Part shown: positions 31,829-44,525 of the stretch, in pieces | How the letters are laid out: each line of letters opens with the position of its first letter | Numbering within the stretch: the stretch's first letter is position 1 | Made by a program: the position numbers and the translations under genes | Source: Meconema thalassinum | Lineage: Eukaryota > Arthropoda > Insecta > Orthoptera > Tettigoniidae | Length of the DNA: 64,000 nucleotides | Assembly: GCA_946902985.2 (NCBI GenBank) | Contig: OX336398.1 | Coordinates: forward strand, 228,743,556 to 228,807,555 | Direction of reading: 5' to 3' | Notes under the pieces: generated by a model | Databases searched by the model: none | What the model was told of the DNA's origin: nothing | The model's input: only the letters and a program-made list of their open reading frames with translations

Positions 31829-32322
31829 CTTCGATGGCGTAGTTGGTAGCATGCTGAACTTCTATAACCAAGGTCGCGGGTTCAAACCCGGCCAAAGTCG
31901 TCGGATTGTTAAGAGCGCCTTCCTCGGAAGGGAAGTAAAGCCGGCGGGCCCATGTCAAAGATTTATGGCGTGATAAAGAACCTTCCACTAATTAAACTTG
32001 TGTGATGCTAAATTATAGGTTAAATTTGACTAACGCTCTTAGGTTCCAACGTTCGTCGCCAGGAGCCAACTGTGGGGGCATCTAGTAACCAAGTTCAGAA
32101 CTAGCTGGTCGTTGACGGTGGCGTTTGGTAGAAAGGTAGGAACTACTTGAAAATTCATTGTCTGCAGTCCTCTCCTGAATTAAGAACAGATAACACACAC
32201 TAATACAGTCATCACAATTAACACCGGTTATCAGACAGATTCTACACACACCCAAAGTACACGGGGCTACATGACCGCGTTGTCGCAGCCCCTAATCTGA
32301 GGAACCATCCAACCAACCTGTT
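31829..32322 (+). repeat. SINE B, subfamily B2
   Basis: Same head as SINE B (GGCGTAGTTGGTAGCATG; GGGTTCAAACCCGGCC), but from about 32040 the body differs and ends with TTATCAGACAGATTCTACAC, GGGGCTACATGACC and AACCATCCAACCAACC. The copy at 45040-45868 has the same 3' half. It interrupts the N1 coding region, with short imperfect flanking repeats. Confidence 0.8.
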
Positions 32323-32620
32323 TGAGACTCCACATCCTGAAATACACATCCATTACTCGCAGGTCCTTATTCAGAATTTCTTCAGCTTCAGTGAAATTGA
32401 GCTGTTGGGTAACTAGACAAATGTCATTTGCATATATGCATTTTTGAGACCATAGTGGAAGGAGCAAAGTTCCTATAATCGACAAAAATATTATTCAACC
32501 AAACGAGTAATCTATTAAACGCGTAATAGATTACTCGTTATTTGTAGCAATTATTCGATTTTTCTGCTTCAATTAGTCGATTAATCGATAGCTGAAACTA
32601 ATCAACGATTTTAATCCTAG

Positions 32621-32957
32621 AAGTAGTGTAACTCGAATGATAGAAAAACTGGGGTGAGAATCTCTGGAAGATAGAAGGACGAAATCCCGACTATACGCTA
32701 TGTTTAACATTTACACTAATCGGCCAGCATGGAGAGAACTAAGTAAACGTCTGGGAAATCCCACCTACCTGAGCAGGGCAGATCATCCGCATAAAGTTAA
32801 GATCCGACCGCAGAGAATAAATTATGGGAAATATTATTTCATTAACCGTGGTATTGATAATTGGAACTCATTACCTGCCTCAGTCTTAGAGCCTTTCACC
32901 AAACATATTGATGTGTTTAAGAGAAGATTGAACCTTTATGTAAATACTACGATGTAA
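32621..32957 (+). pseudogene. LINE N10 C-terminal fragment
   Basis: The frame reads MIEKLG, one stop, ESLEDRRTKSRLYAMFNIYT, RPAWRELSKRL, NPTYLSRADHPHKVK, KYYFINRGIDNWNSLPASV, FTKHIDVFKRRLNLYVN and a stop at 32955-32957. The RR-K-RL-MF-IY and F-NR-I-WN-LP-V-F-FKRRL pattern is the C-terminus of CR1/L2-like reverse transcriptase proteins in many animals. Catalytic motifs are not present. Confidence 0.8.
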
Positions 32958-33490
32958 TTACTATCTAATATATAAAAGTGAAAGTCTGTATGTATGTATG
33001 TATGTATGTATGTATGTATGTATATATGTTGGTTCCGTATACAAATCTACACCGTTCCACCAATCTCAACCATATTTTGCATACACATAGTTTAGGACCC
33101 AGAAGGAACCGCTGGCTACATGAATTTTCGATAGTCTTTCTCATTCTTCTGATTTTGGCCCTTTTTCACTCAAAAACAGGCTAATTAAATCATAAAATAT
33201 ACTCATGAAGGAATGGCAAGATAGATAGTTTCCATGGCAACATAGCTCAAGTCGAGACACGGCCGACTTGCTGCCAATTGCGCTCAGCACTACCGGTATA
33301 GAAAATGAGGATCTTTACTTGAAATCCCGTTAGTTACTCAACTGCTCACACAGCACTGTCAACCGAGTTTAGCATAACAAAGACTTGACACTATCTTCTA
33401 TCTACTATATATTTTTCAAATACCACTCACTCACTCACTCACTCATTCATTTATTCATCAACCACCGAACGGATTGGAATGAAATCTGGT

Positions 33491-36400
33491 ATGCAGCTTT
33501 CTCAAGGGCCGCAAATGCCCACTAAGAGAGAAATTTAGGCTATTCAGGTTCTAAAGGGGTGTTAAGGGGGTAGACCTGCATTTAATTGAATAGCAATATC
33601 TCCTGATTGGTTTCATGGGGGGATGTGATACTCGGCATATAAACTCATCATTAAAAATAAGAAGACATGTGTCTGAGGGTTTTTCGATGTGGTGTATATT
33701 ATGAGGTGAAAGGGGTGAAAAGTGGGGATTAAAAGATTCTTAAACGGAGCGTGTGTCTGTTAAACGACATAGGCGAGGAGTTTGAAACACAGCGAAAAAA
33801 AATCAACATAAAAATAAGTAAATATGTGTTTGACAGTTTTTTCATAAATCCAATTTAAGGGGCCCATGGGGAGAGATGAAATTCTGGGGGGGGGGACAGG
33901 AAAGAAAGTGTCCTAACTGATTGACTGACTGGCTCACTCATCAAACTCAGGGGGAAAAAACTGCTTTAAAGTAAGTAAATAGCTGTTCGACAGTTTTTTT
34001 TTTCATAAATCAAATTTAAGGGGTTCATGGGGAGGGGTGAAATTCTGAAAAAAGAAAATTGAAAGAAAATGTCCAGACTCACTCACTTACTCACTCACTC
34101 ATCATCGCCTAGCCAAAATTATTGAAGTTGGAAACATGACAGTTTGGGGATATGTTCATTGTATGTCAAAACCGTCTACTAAGGGAGGATTTTCGGATAT
34201 TCAGGTTCTAAAGGGGTCTTACGGGGGTTAAACCTGCATTTCATTGAATAACTATATCTCCCGATTGGTTTCATTGGGGGATGTGATACACGGCATATAA
34301 ACTTATCATTAAAAAGTAACAAGACACGTGTCTGAGGGTTTTTCGATGTGTTTATGAGGTTAAAGTGGTGGAAAGTGGGGATTGAAAGATTCCTAACGGA
34401 GCGTGTATCTCTTAAAACGACACAGGCGAGGAGTTTGAAACTCAGCGGAAAAAAAATCAGCATAAAAATAAGTAAATATGTGTTTGACCGCTTTTCCATA
34501 AATCCAATTTAAGGGGCCCATGGGGAGGGGTGAAATTCGGGGGGAGGGGCAGGAAAGAAAGTGTCCTAACTGATTGACTGACTGACTCACTCATCAAACT
34601 CACGGGAAAAAACTGCTTTAAAGTAAGTAAATATCTTTTCGACAGTTTGTTTTTCAATCAAATTGAAGGGGTCCATCGGGAGGGGGGAATTCTGAAGAAA
34701 AAAAAATTGAAAGGAAATGTCCTGACTCATTCACTCACTCATCATCGCCCAGCCAAAAATATTGAAGTTGGAAACATGACATTTCGGGGATATGTTCGTT
34801 GTATGTCAAAACCGTACACTAAGGGAGGTTTTTTGGATATTCGGGTTCTAAAGGGGTCTTAAGGGGGTTAAACCTGCATTTCATTGAATATCAATATCTC
34901 ACGAGTGGTTTCATTTGTGGATGTGATACTCGGCATATAAACTAATCATTAAAAATACGCAGACATGTGTCTAAGCGTTTTTCGATGTGGTGTATTATTA
35001 TGAGGTGAAAGGGCTGAAAAGTGGGGTTGAAGGATTCCTAATGGAGCGTGTAGGCCTATCTCTTAAACGACATAGGCGAGAAATTTGAAACTCAGCGAAA
35101 AAAAAATAGCTTAAAAAGTAAGTAAATCGGTTTTCGACTGTTTTTTCATAAATTAATTTAAGGGGCCAATGGGGTGGGGTGAAATTCTGGGGGAAAAAAG
35201 GAGAGAATGTGTCCTAACCGACTGACTCAGGGGGAAAAAGACAGCTTAAGAAATAAGTTAATAGGTGTTCAAGCGTTTTTTAATCAATCCAATTTAAGGG
35301 GCCCATGGGGAGGGGTGAAATTCTGGTAAAATAAATGAAAGAAAATGTCCTGTCTGACTCACTCACTCATCACGCCCAGCGAAAACTATTAAAGTTGGAA
35401 ACATGACATTTTGGGAAGATGTTCGCTGTATGTCGAAAACGTTAACTAAGGAATGATTTTTGTTTATTCGGGTTTTAGAGACGTGTCAAGGGGGTAAACG
35501 TGCATTTCATTGAATAACGATATCTCATGAGTTGTTTGTTTGGAGTTGTGATATTCGGTATATAAACTAATCATTAAAAATAATCAGACATATATCTAAG
35601 GGTTTATCGATGAGGTGTATATTATGAGGTGAATATGCAGCTTTCTCAAGGGCCGCAAATGCCCACTAAGAGAGAAATTTTGGCTATTCAGGTTCTAAAG
35701 GGGTGTTAAGGGGGTAGACCTGCATTTAATTGAATAGCAATATCTCCTGATTGGTTTCATGGGGGGATGTGATACTCGGCATATAAACTCATCATTAAAA
35801 ATAAGAAGACATGTGTCTGAGGGTTTTTCGATGTGGTGTATATTATGAGGTGAAAGGGGTGAAAAGTGGGGATTAAAAGATTCTTAAACGGAGCGTGTGT
35901 CTGTTAAACGACATAGGCGAGGAGTTTGAAACACAGCGAAAAAAAATCAACATAAAAAGAAGTAAATATGTGTTTGACAGTTTTTTCATAAATCCAATTT
36001 AAGGGGCCCATGGGGAGAGATGAAATTCTGGGGGGGGGGGGACAGGAAAGAAAGTGTCCTAACTGATTGACTGACTGGCTCACTCATCAAACTCAGGGGG
36101 AAAAACTGCTTTAAAGTAAGTAAATAGCTGTTCGACAGTTTTTTTTTTCATAAATCAAATTTAAGGGGTTCATGGGGAGGGGTGAAATTCTGAAAAAAGA
36201 AAATTGAAAGAAAATGTCCAGACTCACTCACTTACTCACTCACTCATCATCGCCTAGCCAAAATTATTGAAGTTGGAAACATGACAGTTTGGGGATATGT
36301 TCATTGTATGTCAAAACCGTCTACTAAGGGAGGATTTTCGGATATTCAGGTTCTAAAGGGGTCTTAAGGGGGTTAAACCTGCATTTCATTGAATAACTAT

Positions 36401-39400
36401 ATCTCCCGATTGGTTTCATTGGGGGATGTGATACACGGCATATAAACTTATCATTAAAAAGTAACAAGACACGTGTCTGAGGGTTTTTCGATGTGTTTAT
36501 GAGGTTAAAGTGGTGGAAAGTGGGGATTGAAAGATTCCTAACGGAGCGTGTATCTCTTAAAACGACACAGGCGAGGAGTTTGAAACTCAGCGGAAAAAAA
36601 ATCAGCATAAAAATAAGTAAATATGTGTTTGGCCGCTTTTCCATAAATCCAATTTAAGGGGCCCATGGGGAGGGGTGAAATTCGGGGGGAGGGGCAGGAA
36701 AGAAAGTGTCCTAACTGATTGACTGACTGACTCACTCATCAAACTCACGGGAAAAAACTGCTTTAAAGTAAGTAAATATCTTTTCGACAGTTTGTTTTTC
36801 AATCAAATTGAAGGGGTTCATCGGGAGGGGGGAATTCTGAAGAAAAAAAAATTGAAAGGAAATGTCCTGACTCATTCACTCACTCATCATCGCCCAGCCA
36901 AAAATATTGAAGTTGGAAACATGACATTTCGGGGATATGTTCGTTGTATGTCAAAACCGTACACTAAGGGAGGTTTTTTGGATATTCGGGTTCTAAAGGG
37001 GTCTTAAGGGGGTTAAACCTGCATTTCATTGAATATCAATATCTCACGAGTGGTTTCATTTGTGGATGTGATACTCGGCATATAAACTAATCATTAAAAA
37101 TACGCAGACATGTGTCTAAGCGTTTTTCGATGTGGTGTATTATTATGAGGTGAAAGGGCTGAAAAGTGGGGTTGAAGGATTCCTAATGGAGCGTGTAGGC
37201 CTATCTCTTAAACGACATAGGCGAGAAATTTGAAACTCAGCGAAAAAAAATTAGCTTAAAAAGTAAGTAAATCGGTTTTCGACTGTTTTTTCATAAATTA
37301 ATTTAAGGGGCCAATGGGGTGGGGTGAAATTCTGGGGGAAAAAAGGAGAGAATGTGTCCTAACCGACTGACTCAGGGGGAAAAAGACAGCTTAAGAAATA
37401 AGTTAATAGGTGTTCAAGCGTTTTTTAATCAATCCAATTTAAGGGGCCCATGGGGAGGGGTGAAATTCTGGTAAAATAAATGAAAGAAAATGTCCTGTCT
37501 GACTCACTCACTCATCACGCCCAGCGAAAACTATTAAAGTTGGAAACATGACATTTTGGGAAGATGTTCGCTGTATGTCGAAAACGTTAACTAAGGAATG
37601 ATTTTTGTTTATTCGGGTTTTAGAGACGTGTCAAGGGGGTAAACGTGCATTTCATTGAATAACGATATCTCATGAGTTGTTTGTTTGGGGTTGTGATATT
37701 CGGTATATAAACTAATCATTAAAAATAATCAGACATATATCTAAGGGTTTATCGATGAGGTGTATATTATGAGGTGAATATGCAGCTTTCTCAAGGGCCG
37801 CAAATGCCCACTAAGAGAGAAATTTTGGCTATTCAGGTTCTAAAGGGGTGTTAAGGGGGTAGACCTGCATTTAATTGAATAGCAATATCTCCTGATTGGT
37901 TTCATGGGGGGATGTGATACTCGGCATATAAACTCATCATTAAAAATAAGAAGACATGTGTCTGAGGGTTTTTCGATGTGGTGTATATTATGAGGTGAAA
38001 GGGGTGAAAAGTGGGGATTAAAAGATTCTTAAACGGAGCGTGTGTCTGTTAAACGACATAGGCGAGGAGTTTGAAACACAGCGAAAAAAAATCAACATAA
38101 AAAGAAGTAAATATGTGTTTGACAGTTTTTTCATAAATCCAATTTAAGGGGCCCATGGGGAGAGATGAAATTCTGGGGGGGGGGGGGGGACAGGAAAGAA
38201 AGTGTCCTAACTGATTGACTGACTGGCTCACTCATCAAACTCAGGGGGAAAAACTGCTTTAAAGTAAGTAAATAGCTGTTCGACAGTTTTTTTTTCATAA
38301 ATCAAATTTAAGGGGTTCATGGGGAGGGGTGAAATTCTGAAAAAAGAAAATTGAAAGAAAATGTTCAGACTCACTCACTTACTCACTCACTCATCATCGC
38401 CTAGCCAAAATTATTGAAGTTGGAAACATGACAGTTTGGGGATATGTTCATTGTATGTCAAAACCGTCTACTAAGGGAGGATTTTCGGATATTCAGGTTC
38501 TAAAGGGGTCTTAAGGGGGTTAAACCTGCATTTCATTGAATAACTATATCTCCCGATTGGTTTCATTGGGGGATGTGATACACGGCATATAAACTTATCA
38601 TTAAAAAGTAACAAGACACGTGTCTGAGGGTTTTTCGATGTGTTTATGAGGTTAAAGTGGTGGAAAGTGGGGATTGAAAGATTCCTAACGGAGCGTGTAT
38701 CTCTTAAAACGACACAGGCGAGGAGTTTGAAACTCAGCGGAAAAAAAATCAGCATAAAAATAAGTAAATATGTGTTTGACCGCTTTTCCATAAATCCAAT
38801 TCAAGGGGCCCATGGGGAGGGGTGAAATTCGGGGGGAGGGGCAGGAAAGAAAGTGTCCTAACTGATTGACTGACTGACTCACTCATCAAACTCACGGGAA
38901 AAAACTGCTTTAAAGTAAGTAAATATCTTTTCGACAGTTTGTTTTTCAATCAAATTGAAGGGGTTCATCGGGAGGGGGGAATTCTGAAGAAAAAAAAATT
39001 GAAAGGAAATGTCCTGACTCATTCACTCACTCATCATCGCCCAGCCAAAAATATTGAAGTTGGAAACATGACATTTCGGGGATATGTTCGTTGTATGTCA
39101 AAACCGTACACTAAGGGAGGTTTTTTGGATATTCGGGTTCTAAAGGGGTCTTAAGGGGGTTAAACCTGCATTTCATTGAATATCAATATCTCACGAGTGG
39201 TTTCATTTGTGGATGTGATACTCGGCATATAAACTAATCATTAAAAATACGCAGACATGTGTCTAAGCGTTTTTCGATGTGGTGTATTATTATGAGGTGA
39301 AAGGGCTGAAAAGTGGGGTTGAAGGATTCCTAATGGAGCGTGTAGGCCTATCTCTTAAACGACATAGGCGAGAAATTTGAAACTCAGCGAAAAAAAATTA

Positions 39401-39925
39401 GCTTAAAAAGTAAGTAAATCGGTTTTCGACTGTTTTTTCATAAATTAATTTAAGGGGCCAATGGGGTGGGGTGAAATTCTGGGGGAAAAAAGGAGAGAAT
39501 GTGTCCTAACCGACTGACTCAGGGGGAAAAAGACAGCTTAAGAAATAAGTTAATAGGTGTTCAAGCGTTTTTTAATCAATCCAATTTAAGGGGCCCATGG
39601 GGAGGGGTGAAATTCTGGTAAAATAAATGAAAGAAAATGTCCTGTCTGACTCACTCACTCATCACGCCCAGCGAAAACTATTAAAGTTGGAAACATGACA
39701 TTTTGGGAAGATGTTCGCTGTATGTCGAAAACGTTAACTAAGGAATGATTTTTGTTTATTCGGGTTTTAGAGACGTGTCAAGGGGGTAAACGTGCATTTC
39801 ATTGAATAACGATATCTCATGAGTTGTTTGTTTGGGGTTGTGATATTCGGTATATAAACTAATCATTAAAAATAATCAGACATATATCTAAGGGTTTATC
39901 GATGAGGTGTATATTATGAGGTGAA
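33491..39925 (+). repeat. Three tandem copies of a 2145-bp higher-order unit
   Basis: Units begin at ATGCAGCTTTCTCAAGGGCC at 33491, 35635 and 37780 (periods 2144 and 2145) and end at GAGGTGAAT/GAGGTGAAA. They differ at only a few sites by eye, for example the G-run length near 33890, 36030 and 38177, and G for A at 36631. Each unit holds three diverged subunits of about 640-700 bp sharing GAAGTTGGAAACATGAC, AAGGGGCCCATGGGGAGGGG and TCATTAAAAATAA, so the array is a higher-order repeat. The identical short frames repeated in each unit are not genes. Confidence 0.97.
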
Positions 39926-41477
39926 AGGGGTGAAAATTGGGGGTTGAGGGATTCTTGACGGAGCGTGTATCTCTGAAACGACATAGGCGTGAAGTTTGAA
40001 ATTCGGTGGGAAAAAACAGCTTAAAATACAGGTAAATAGGTGTTCGAACGTTTTTTCATAAATCCAATTTAAGGGGCCCTTGGAGAGGGGTGAAATTCTG
40101 GGGAAAAAAATACAGGAAAGAAAGTGTCCTAACTGATTGACTCACTTACTCACTCATCAAACTCAGGGGGAAAACAGCTTTAAATAAGTAAATAGGTGTT
40201 TGACCGTTTGTTTCATAAATCCAATTTAAGGGGTTCATGGGGAGGGGTGAAATTATCAAAAATAAATTAAAGAAAATGTCCTGACTGACTCACCCACTCA
40301 TCATCGCCCAGCCAAAATTATTGAAGTTAGAAACATGAAATGTTGGGGATATGTTCGTTGTATGTCGAAAACGTCCACTAAGAAAAGAGTTTTGGATATT
40401 CAGGTTCTAAAGAGGTGTTAAGGGGGTAAACGTGCTTTCCATTGAATAACAATATCTCACGAGTGGTTTCATTTGGGGATGTGTTACTTGGCACATATAC
40501 TAATCATTAAAAATAAGCTGACACATGTCTAATGGTTTTTCAATGTAGTGTATATTATGAGGTGAAAGGGATGAAAAGTGGGGGTTGAAAGATTCCTAAC
40601 TGAGCGTGTATCTCTTAAACGACATTGGGAGGAGTCTGAAACTCGGAGGAAATCTATCAGCTTAAAAATAAATAAACAAATGAATAAATAAATAAATTAA
40701 ATAGGTGTTCGACCGTGTTTTCATAAATGCAATTTAAGGGGCATATGGGGAGGGGTGAACTTCTGGAAGAAAAACGTCCACTAATGAAGGATTTTTGGAT
40801 GTTTGCTCTCATCGACCAACCAAAACTATTAAAGTTAGAAGAATGATATTTTGGGGATATGTTTGTTTGTTGTGTGTCGAAAACGTCTACTAAGGAGGGA
40901 TTTTTGGGTATTCAGGATCTAAAGTGGTGTTAACGGGGTTAAACCTGCATTTCATTGAAAAACAATATGATTCGACTATGACGCGAGCGATGCGAGGCTA
41001 AAATTGAGATGGTGTGTGTCTGTGTATTACTCAATCTCGCAAGAACCACTGGTCCGATTTACGTGAATTTTACATGGAAATAACTGATTTACCTGGTTAA
41101 CATATAGGTTACTTTTGATTTCAATACTTTGCACTATTTAAAATGGCGACCATTTTAGTGACGTCACTACACCCCTTGGTTTCAAACTTACATATTTCCA
41201 TTTAAAATAAAAAGAGAACGCTAAGAAATAGCAAACTTTTGATGGCATATGCGAGGTTTAAAATTACATTTTCTATCCGAAAGGTATCTGCAACTGTTAG
41301 CGAGTAAAACCTAAATTTGTGCTATAAAACACGGTCAACGCCGAGTGGTGTAGTTGGACAAAATGTTCCATCCTTAATCTCCCTCTGCGCAGCACCTCGC
41401 CTATCCCCTGTTTTAACTGTCACCTTCATATTTTAATTTATTTATGACGCGTAGCGAAGCACGGGTACTTCAGCTAG
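39926..41477 (+). repeat. Diverged, non-amplified subunits and 3' part of the Helitron-like element
   Basis: Two or three older subunits continue to about 40975 with the same key phrases at lower identity. From 40975 a non-repeated end segment runs to the CTAG end, with ATTACTCAATCTCGCAAGAA and GCGTAGCGAAGCACGGGT. Confidence 0.7.
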
Positions 41478-41587
41478 TAGTTCCTAAATTGCGAATTGTG
41501 TATATTGAGTTTGGTGTTATTGTTGGTAACTTTCTGTATTTGTAGAATCTGCCTCCGGAGAATTACCCCCATTTGCAAATAATATAC

Positions 41588-41647
<60 letters not shown>

Positions 41648-41714
41648 GTACCTGCTCTACTCAGAACAGAATTGAATCTCTTGGCAAAGCAAGAATTCTA
41701 ACCCAGGACTTTTG
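41478..41714. other. Spacer with (TAA)n microsatellite
   Basis: An ATA/TAA run of about 19 units lies at 41587-41645. The remainder is unassigned. Confidence 0.7.
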
Positions 41715-41726
41715 TATTCGGAGTAT

Positions 41727-42107
41727 AATAATAATAACATCGTTTGGCCTCGGGTTCCGAATGCAAACTTTGTTAATTGACACCCAGAGTTCAACTTGCA
41801 TGTCGAATTTTATCGCTCCTGGAAGCGCTATGAAAGTTAAGAGTTAGATAACCCAGCTCCTTGGCACTATAGTGCTTTCTAGTACAGAAATGAGGAACTT
41901 TCTGTTGGCGGAAAATCCCGAGAATAATTTTGCCATTATGAGACGGCCTACTGAATTGAAATGGGTACTTAAACATGCCAACATCGTATGACATGCGTAT
42001 CGTGATTTTTGTCGCCTTAAAAAAAACACTTACCACGGCCAGGAGCGAACCTGCCAGCTTGGGGGTTGGCAGTCCGACACGATAACCACTCACCCACCGT
42101 GGCAAGC
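41727..42107 (-). repeat. SINE A with 12-bp target-site duplication
   Basis: A full-length minus-strand copy with CCACGGTGGGTGAGTGG and the box B-like GGTTCGCTCCTGGC at its right side. The flanking repeat TATTCGGAGTAT stands at 41715-41726 and 42108-42119. Confidence 0.92.
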
Positions 42108-42119
42108 TATTCGGAGTAT

Positions 42120-43403
42120 TAATACGTATTCTTTTGCCACACAAGACAGCAAAAGATAAAAGATAGGAACCCGACACAAGGAAATGGAATTAATACTAGA
42201 TTCAGCTGTGGTCCAGTGGTCACCAACCCAAATGTCACTAGTGTGGGCCCTTAAGAAGTGGCAAGTGCCTAATCGGATATGGTGATTGATTATGCCCAAA
42301 AATAACCTAATGTATGAACTATCAGTTGGCTGTAGGCCTATTGGTTCTTTGAAATAAAATGTACACGTTTCACTGCAGGGTTTCTAACCTTAAATTATGT
42401 TCACCCCTCCTAATCCCTGCTCTCCATTACATCATATTGTATTGTCCTGGGGGGTAGGTACCTGGAGTTAGGATGATTTTGTCTAAAAGACCATGCACTT
42501 GTCTGCAGGACAATAACTCGGGTGTAAGGAAGTGGGTGTGCGGTCTGTAATGAATGGAGCTAGCAAAGGCGAGTACGTCGTGCTGATGAAGCTATTGCTG
42601 TCGCCTGTTTACAAGGTTAAATGACAACCAACTAAGGCAACCATAGAGGTGTAGCGGACTTGAGCTCGCTGGCTGAGAGCCGGAGTTCGAACAAAGGGGG
42701 TTTCAAGAAATACAAAAAGGCGGTCTAAAAGAAGGTAAATGATTTAATTACTGTAAGTGTGCAACTGTGCAAAGAATAAATGTGATGAATACACGTTGTT
42801 AGGCTTGGAATGGAAAGGATTCACTAAGGAAAACATTTTTATGAGTTCACTCACCGGACTTTAGAACAGTCCGACGTCAGGCAACACCTCGGCGTCTGGT
42901 AGACGAAAGAGATCCCAGTTCCTGGTGAGGGGAGTATTTAAGGAAATCGCCAATGTTTTATAATTTAGTCAGCGAATTCTTGTGCTAGATAGTAGGCAGC
43001 TACCTGTTTGGACTTATGTTGTAAGGATTACCACATGTGATTGTGTTTGGTTTGTCAAGCTACGTGTGTTTGCCATGGCTATACGTTTGCTGTTGTTGGT
43101 TTATCTGGGGTTGTGGCATGAAATGGGGTGAGGGGTGGTCAAAGGGGCCGATAGGGGGTGACCCTACCCTTAGGGAACCACAGGGTAGAATAATATTTAT
43201 TATTATTTAGCGTATGGCTTTACAGATACAATATGTAATTTTTCACAGAATAAATTGTAGACACAACAGCATATCCTTGCAAACATCTCTTTTGAATTTC
43301 CCCATTTTCAACAACTGACAAAGTATTCCACGTTATGCTATTAATTTGGTTTTGCACATTTTAAAGCAACAAAACTAACATACGTTGCTTAAATTTATAT
43401 TTA
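42120..43403. other. Mostly unassigned, with a repeat D scrap
   Basis: Bases 42160-42260 match repeat D (TCAGCTGTGGTCCAGTGGTC). The remaining 1.1 kb shows no gene, terminal repeat or tandem array. Confidence 0.45.
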
Positions 43404-44196
43404 ATAGTACATTATGCAATGAGCCTATAATGGCAATAATTAACATTATAGGCGAGTTGCATACGACTGTTTATGATCGACGTTCATTATAACCTTATTA
43501 TATGTTTTAACATAAATATTCATAAATATCTGTGGGATTCAGTCACTTCAGTTATTGAACAGGGCGCGCTAGCTTTGCTGACTGAACGGAGCGCATGCGT
43601 GGGTCAAGGAATTTCGAAAGCAGAGACCATTCACTTTGCTTGGCATTGCTATTGTTTACAGCCTGCATGATGACTAGTGCCGTCCAGCTCTAGCATTCAC
43701 TAATATAGTCAGTGAAGTCGTTTCAAAGCAATGCGCTGTGTAGAAATTGGCGTTGGGGATATTAAGGTACAGTGCTATTTCTTGTCTCATATTCCCCAGT
43801 TTATTTACGCGAACATATGGACGGTGCACTTTCCACGTCGGTAATTTATATAGAAGGATGCTGTGTTGCTAACTTCTGGACGTGGATTCATAAATTTATT
43901 GCATATGTCATAGTATTTGTTACCGTAAAGGTTCGTGCTGATTTTACTTTTGTGTTTGGGATTGTTTCTACAATGGTTGATCCGATATCCAATTTGAACT
44001 TCCAAATCATGTAATTCATTTCAGACATGTTGGATTTTGAGCGCATGCGCGAAGGTATCCTTACCTAATTGGTCAATGAATGAGCTCTGATTGGCTGGAG
44101 AAACTGTCTCATAATGAAAAACAGTACCATAATGACCATCATTATGATACAGTTTTCTGATGTATAATATTTACATTTCGACATCGTCGAACATAA
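43404..44196 (+). mobile_element. Family H element, copy 2
   Basis: Starts AATAGTACATTATGCAATGA and ends CATCGTCGAACATAAA. It aligns along its length with 13931-14775. The 5' hairpin arms GAGCCTATAATGGCAATAAT and ATTATAGGCGAGTT lie 10-20 bases apart. The 3' hairpin arms are CAGTACCATAATGA and TCATTATGATACAG (44122-44154). No protein-coding frame is recognised. Confidence 0.7.
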
Positions 44197-44525
44197 AGGG
44201 CACTCCAATAAGTATGAGCTTCAACTTGAAGTCTTGGCGTCTTGCTGCTTTAAAAAGCCAAAGAGCAGCAGCTATTTAAAATAAAGTTCTGACGGCGTAG
44301 TTACTGACGGTTCTTTGTTTATATTCCACGTTATTAGTGTATCTTGACCGGGAGGGAGATATGTCCGGTTGCCTTTCGCTGTTGCTCGCTTAGCACCACC
44401 CAGGGGTCACGTGTAGGGTACTTTCAGGTGAATCTTACGGACGTGAGCAACAATGGACCCCCATTTACTCATAGTAATCTTGTGACTGAGTCTTCGAATC
44501 ATAAAACAACTCTGCCCGTTGAATA
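44197..44525. other. Unassigned spacer between two H elements
   Basis: Begins with GGGCACTCCAATAAGTATGA, which resembles a transposon terminus, but no inverted partner was found. Confidence 0.4.

Larger units (their letters stand above)
30490..32485 (-). pseudogene. LINE N1 reverse transcriptase, split by two SINE B copies
   Basis: Minus-strand reading starts near 32485 with the catalytic box variant CIYANDICLVTQQLNFTEAE (YADD changed to YAND) and EILNKDLRVMDVYFRMWSLK. SINE B interrupts. The text resumes at about 31828 with LKPNPLKTEVETFHLSNKY and TPKYLGVTLL. A second SINE B interrupts, then one frame with four stops gives RLTGTSWG, LYSTAEYCSGIWIKSS, VDVQLR, TMRIVSGTL, LPVLSNITPPHLRRQKA and LNRIRCGAGRAASTLYKWGW and CDCSEVVETVHHV. 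These are the palm, connection and C-terminal Cys motif of a LINE protein. It is the longest N1 copy here and is clearly dead (Asp loss in YADD, stops, insertions). Confidence 0.85.
32964..41477 (+). mobile_element. 8.5-kb Helitron-like element with amplified interior
   Basis: The left end TCTAATATATAAAAGTGAAA follows a host A, and the right end GGGTACTTCAGCTAG precedes a host T, matching the Helitron TC...CTRR ends and A|T target. The 3' hairpin is weak (GAAG...CTTC). No Rep or helicase coding is seen. A GTAT tetranucleotide run (32986-33022) follows the left end. Most of the interior is a tandem array (see the next entry). A second start-like sequence (TCTACTATATATTTTTCAAA) at 33402 allows that two elements are nested. 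Confidence 0.5.

Noticed and set aside
29822..32613. hAT-like element bounded by ATCGATTAATCG-type inverted blocks
   Set aside because: The blocks are simple A/T-rich palindromes, the outer bases do not match well, and no 8-bp target duplication was found.
34179..39154. Sets of identical 65-106-codon frames repeated about every 2145 bases
   Set aside because: They repeat because the DNA unit repeats; no conserved protein motif, codons follow G and T runs.
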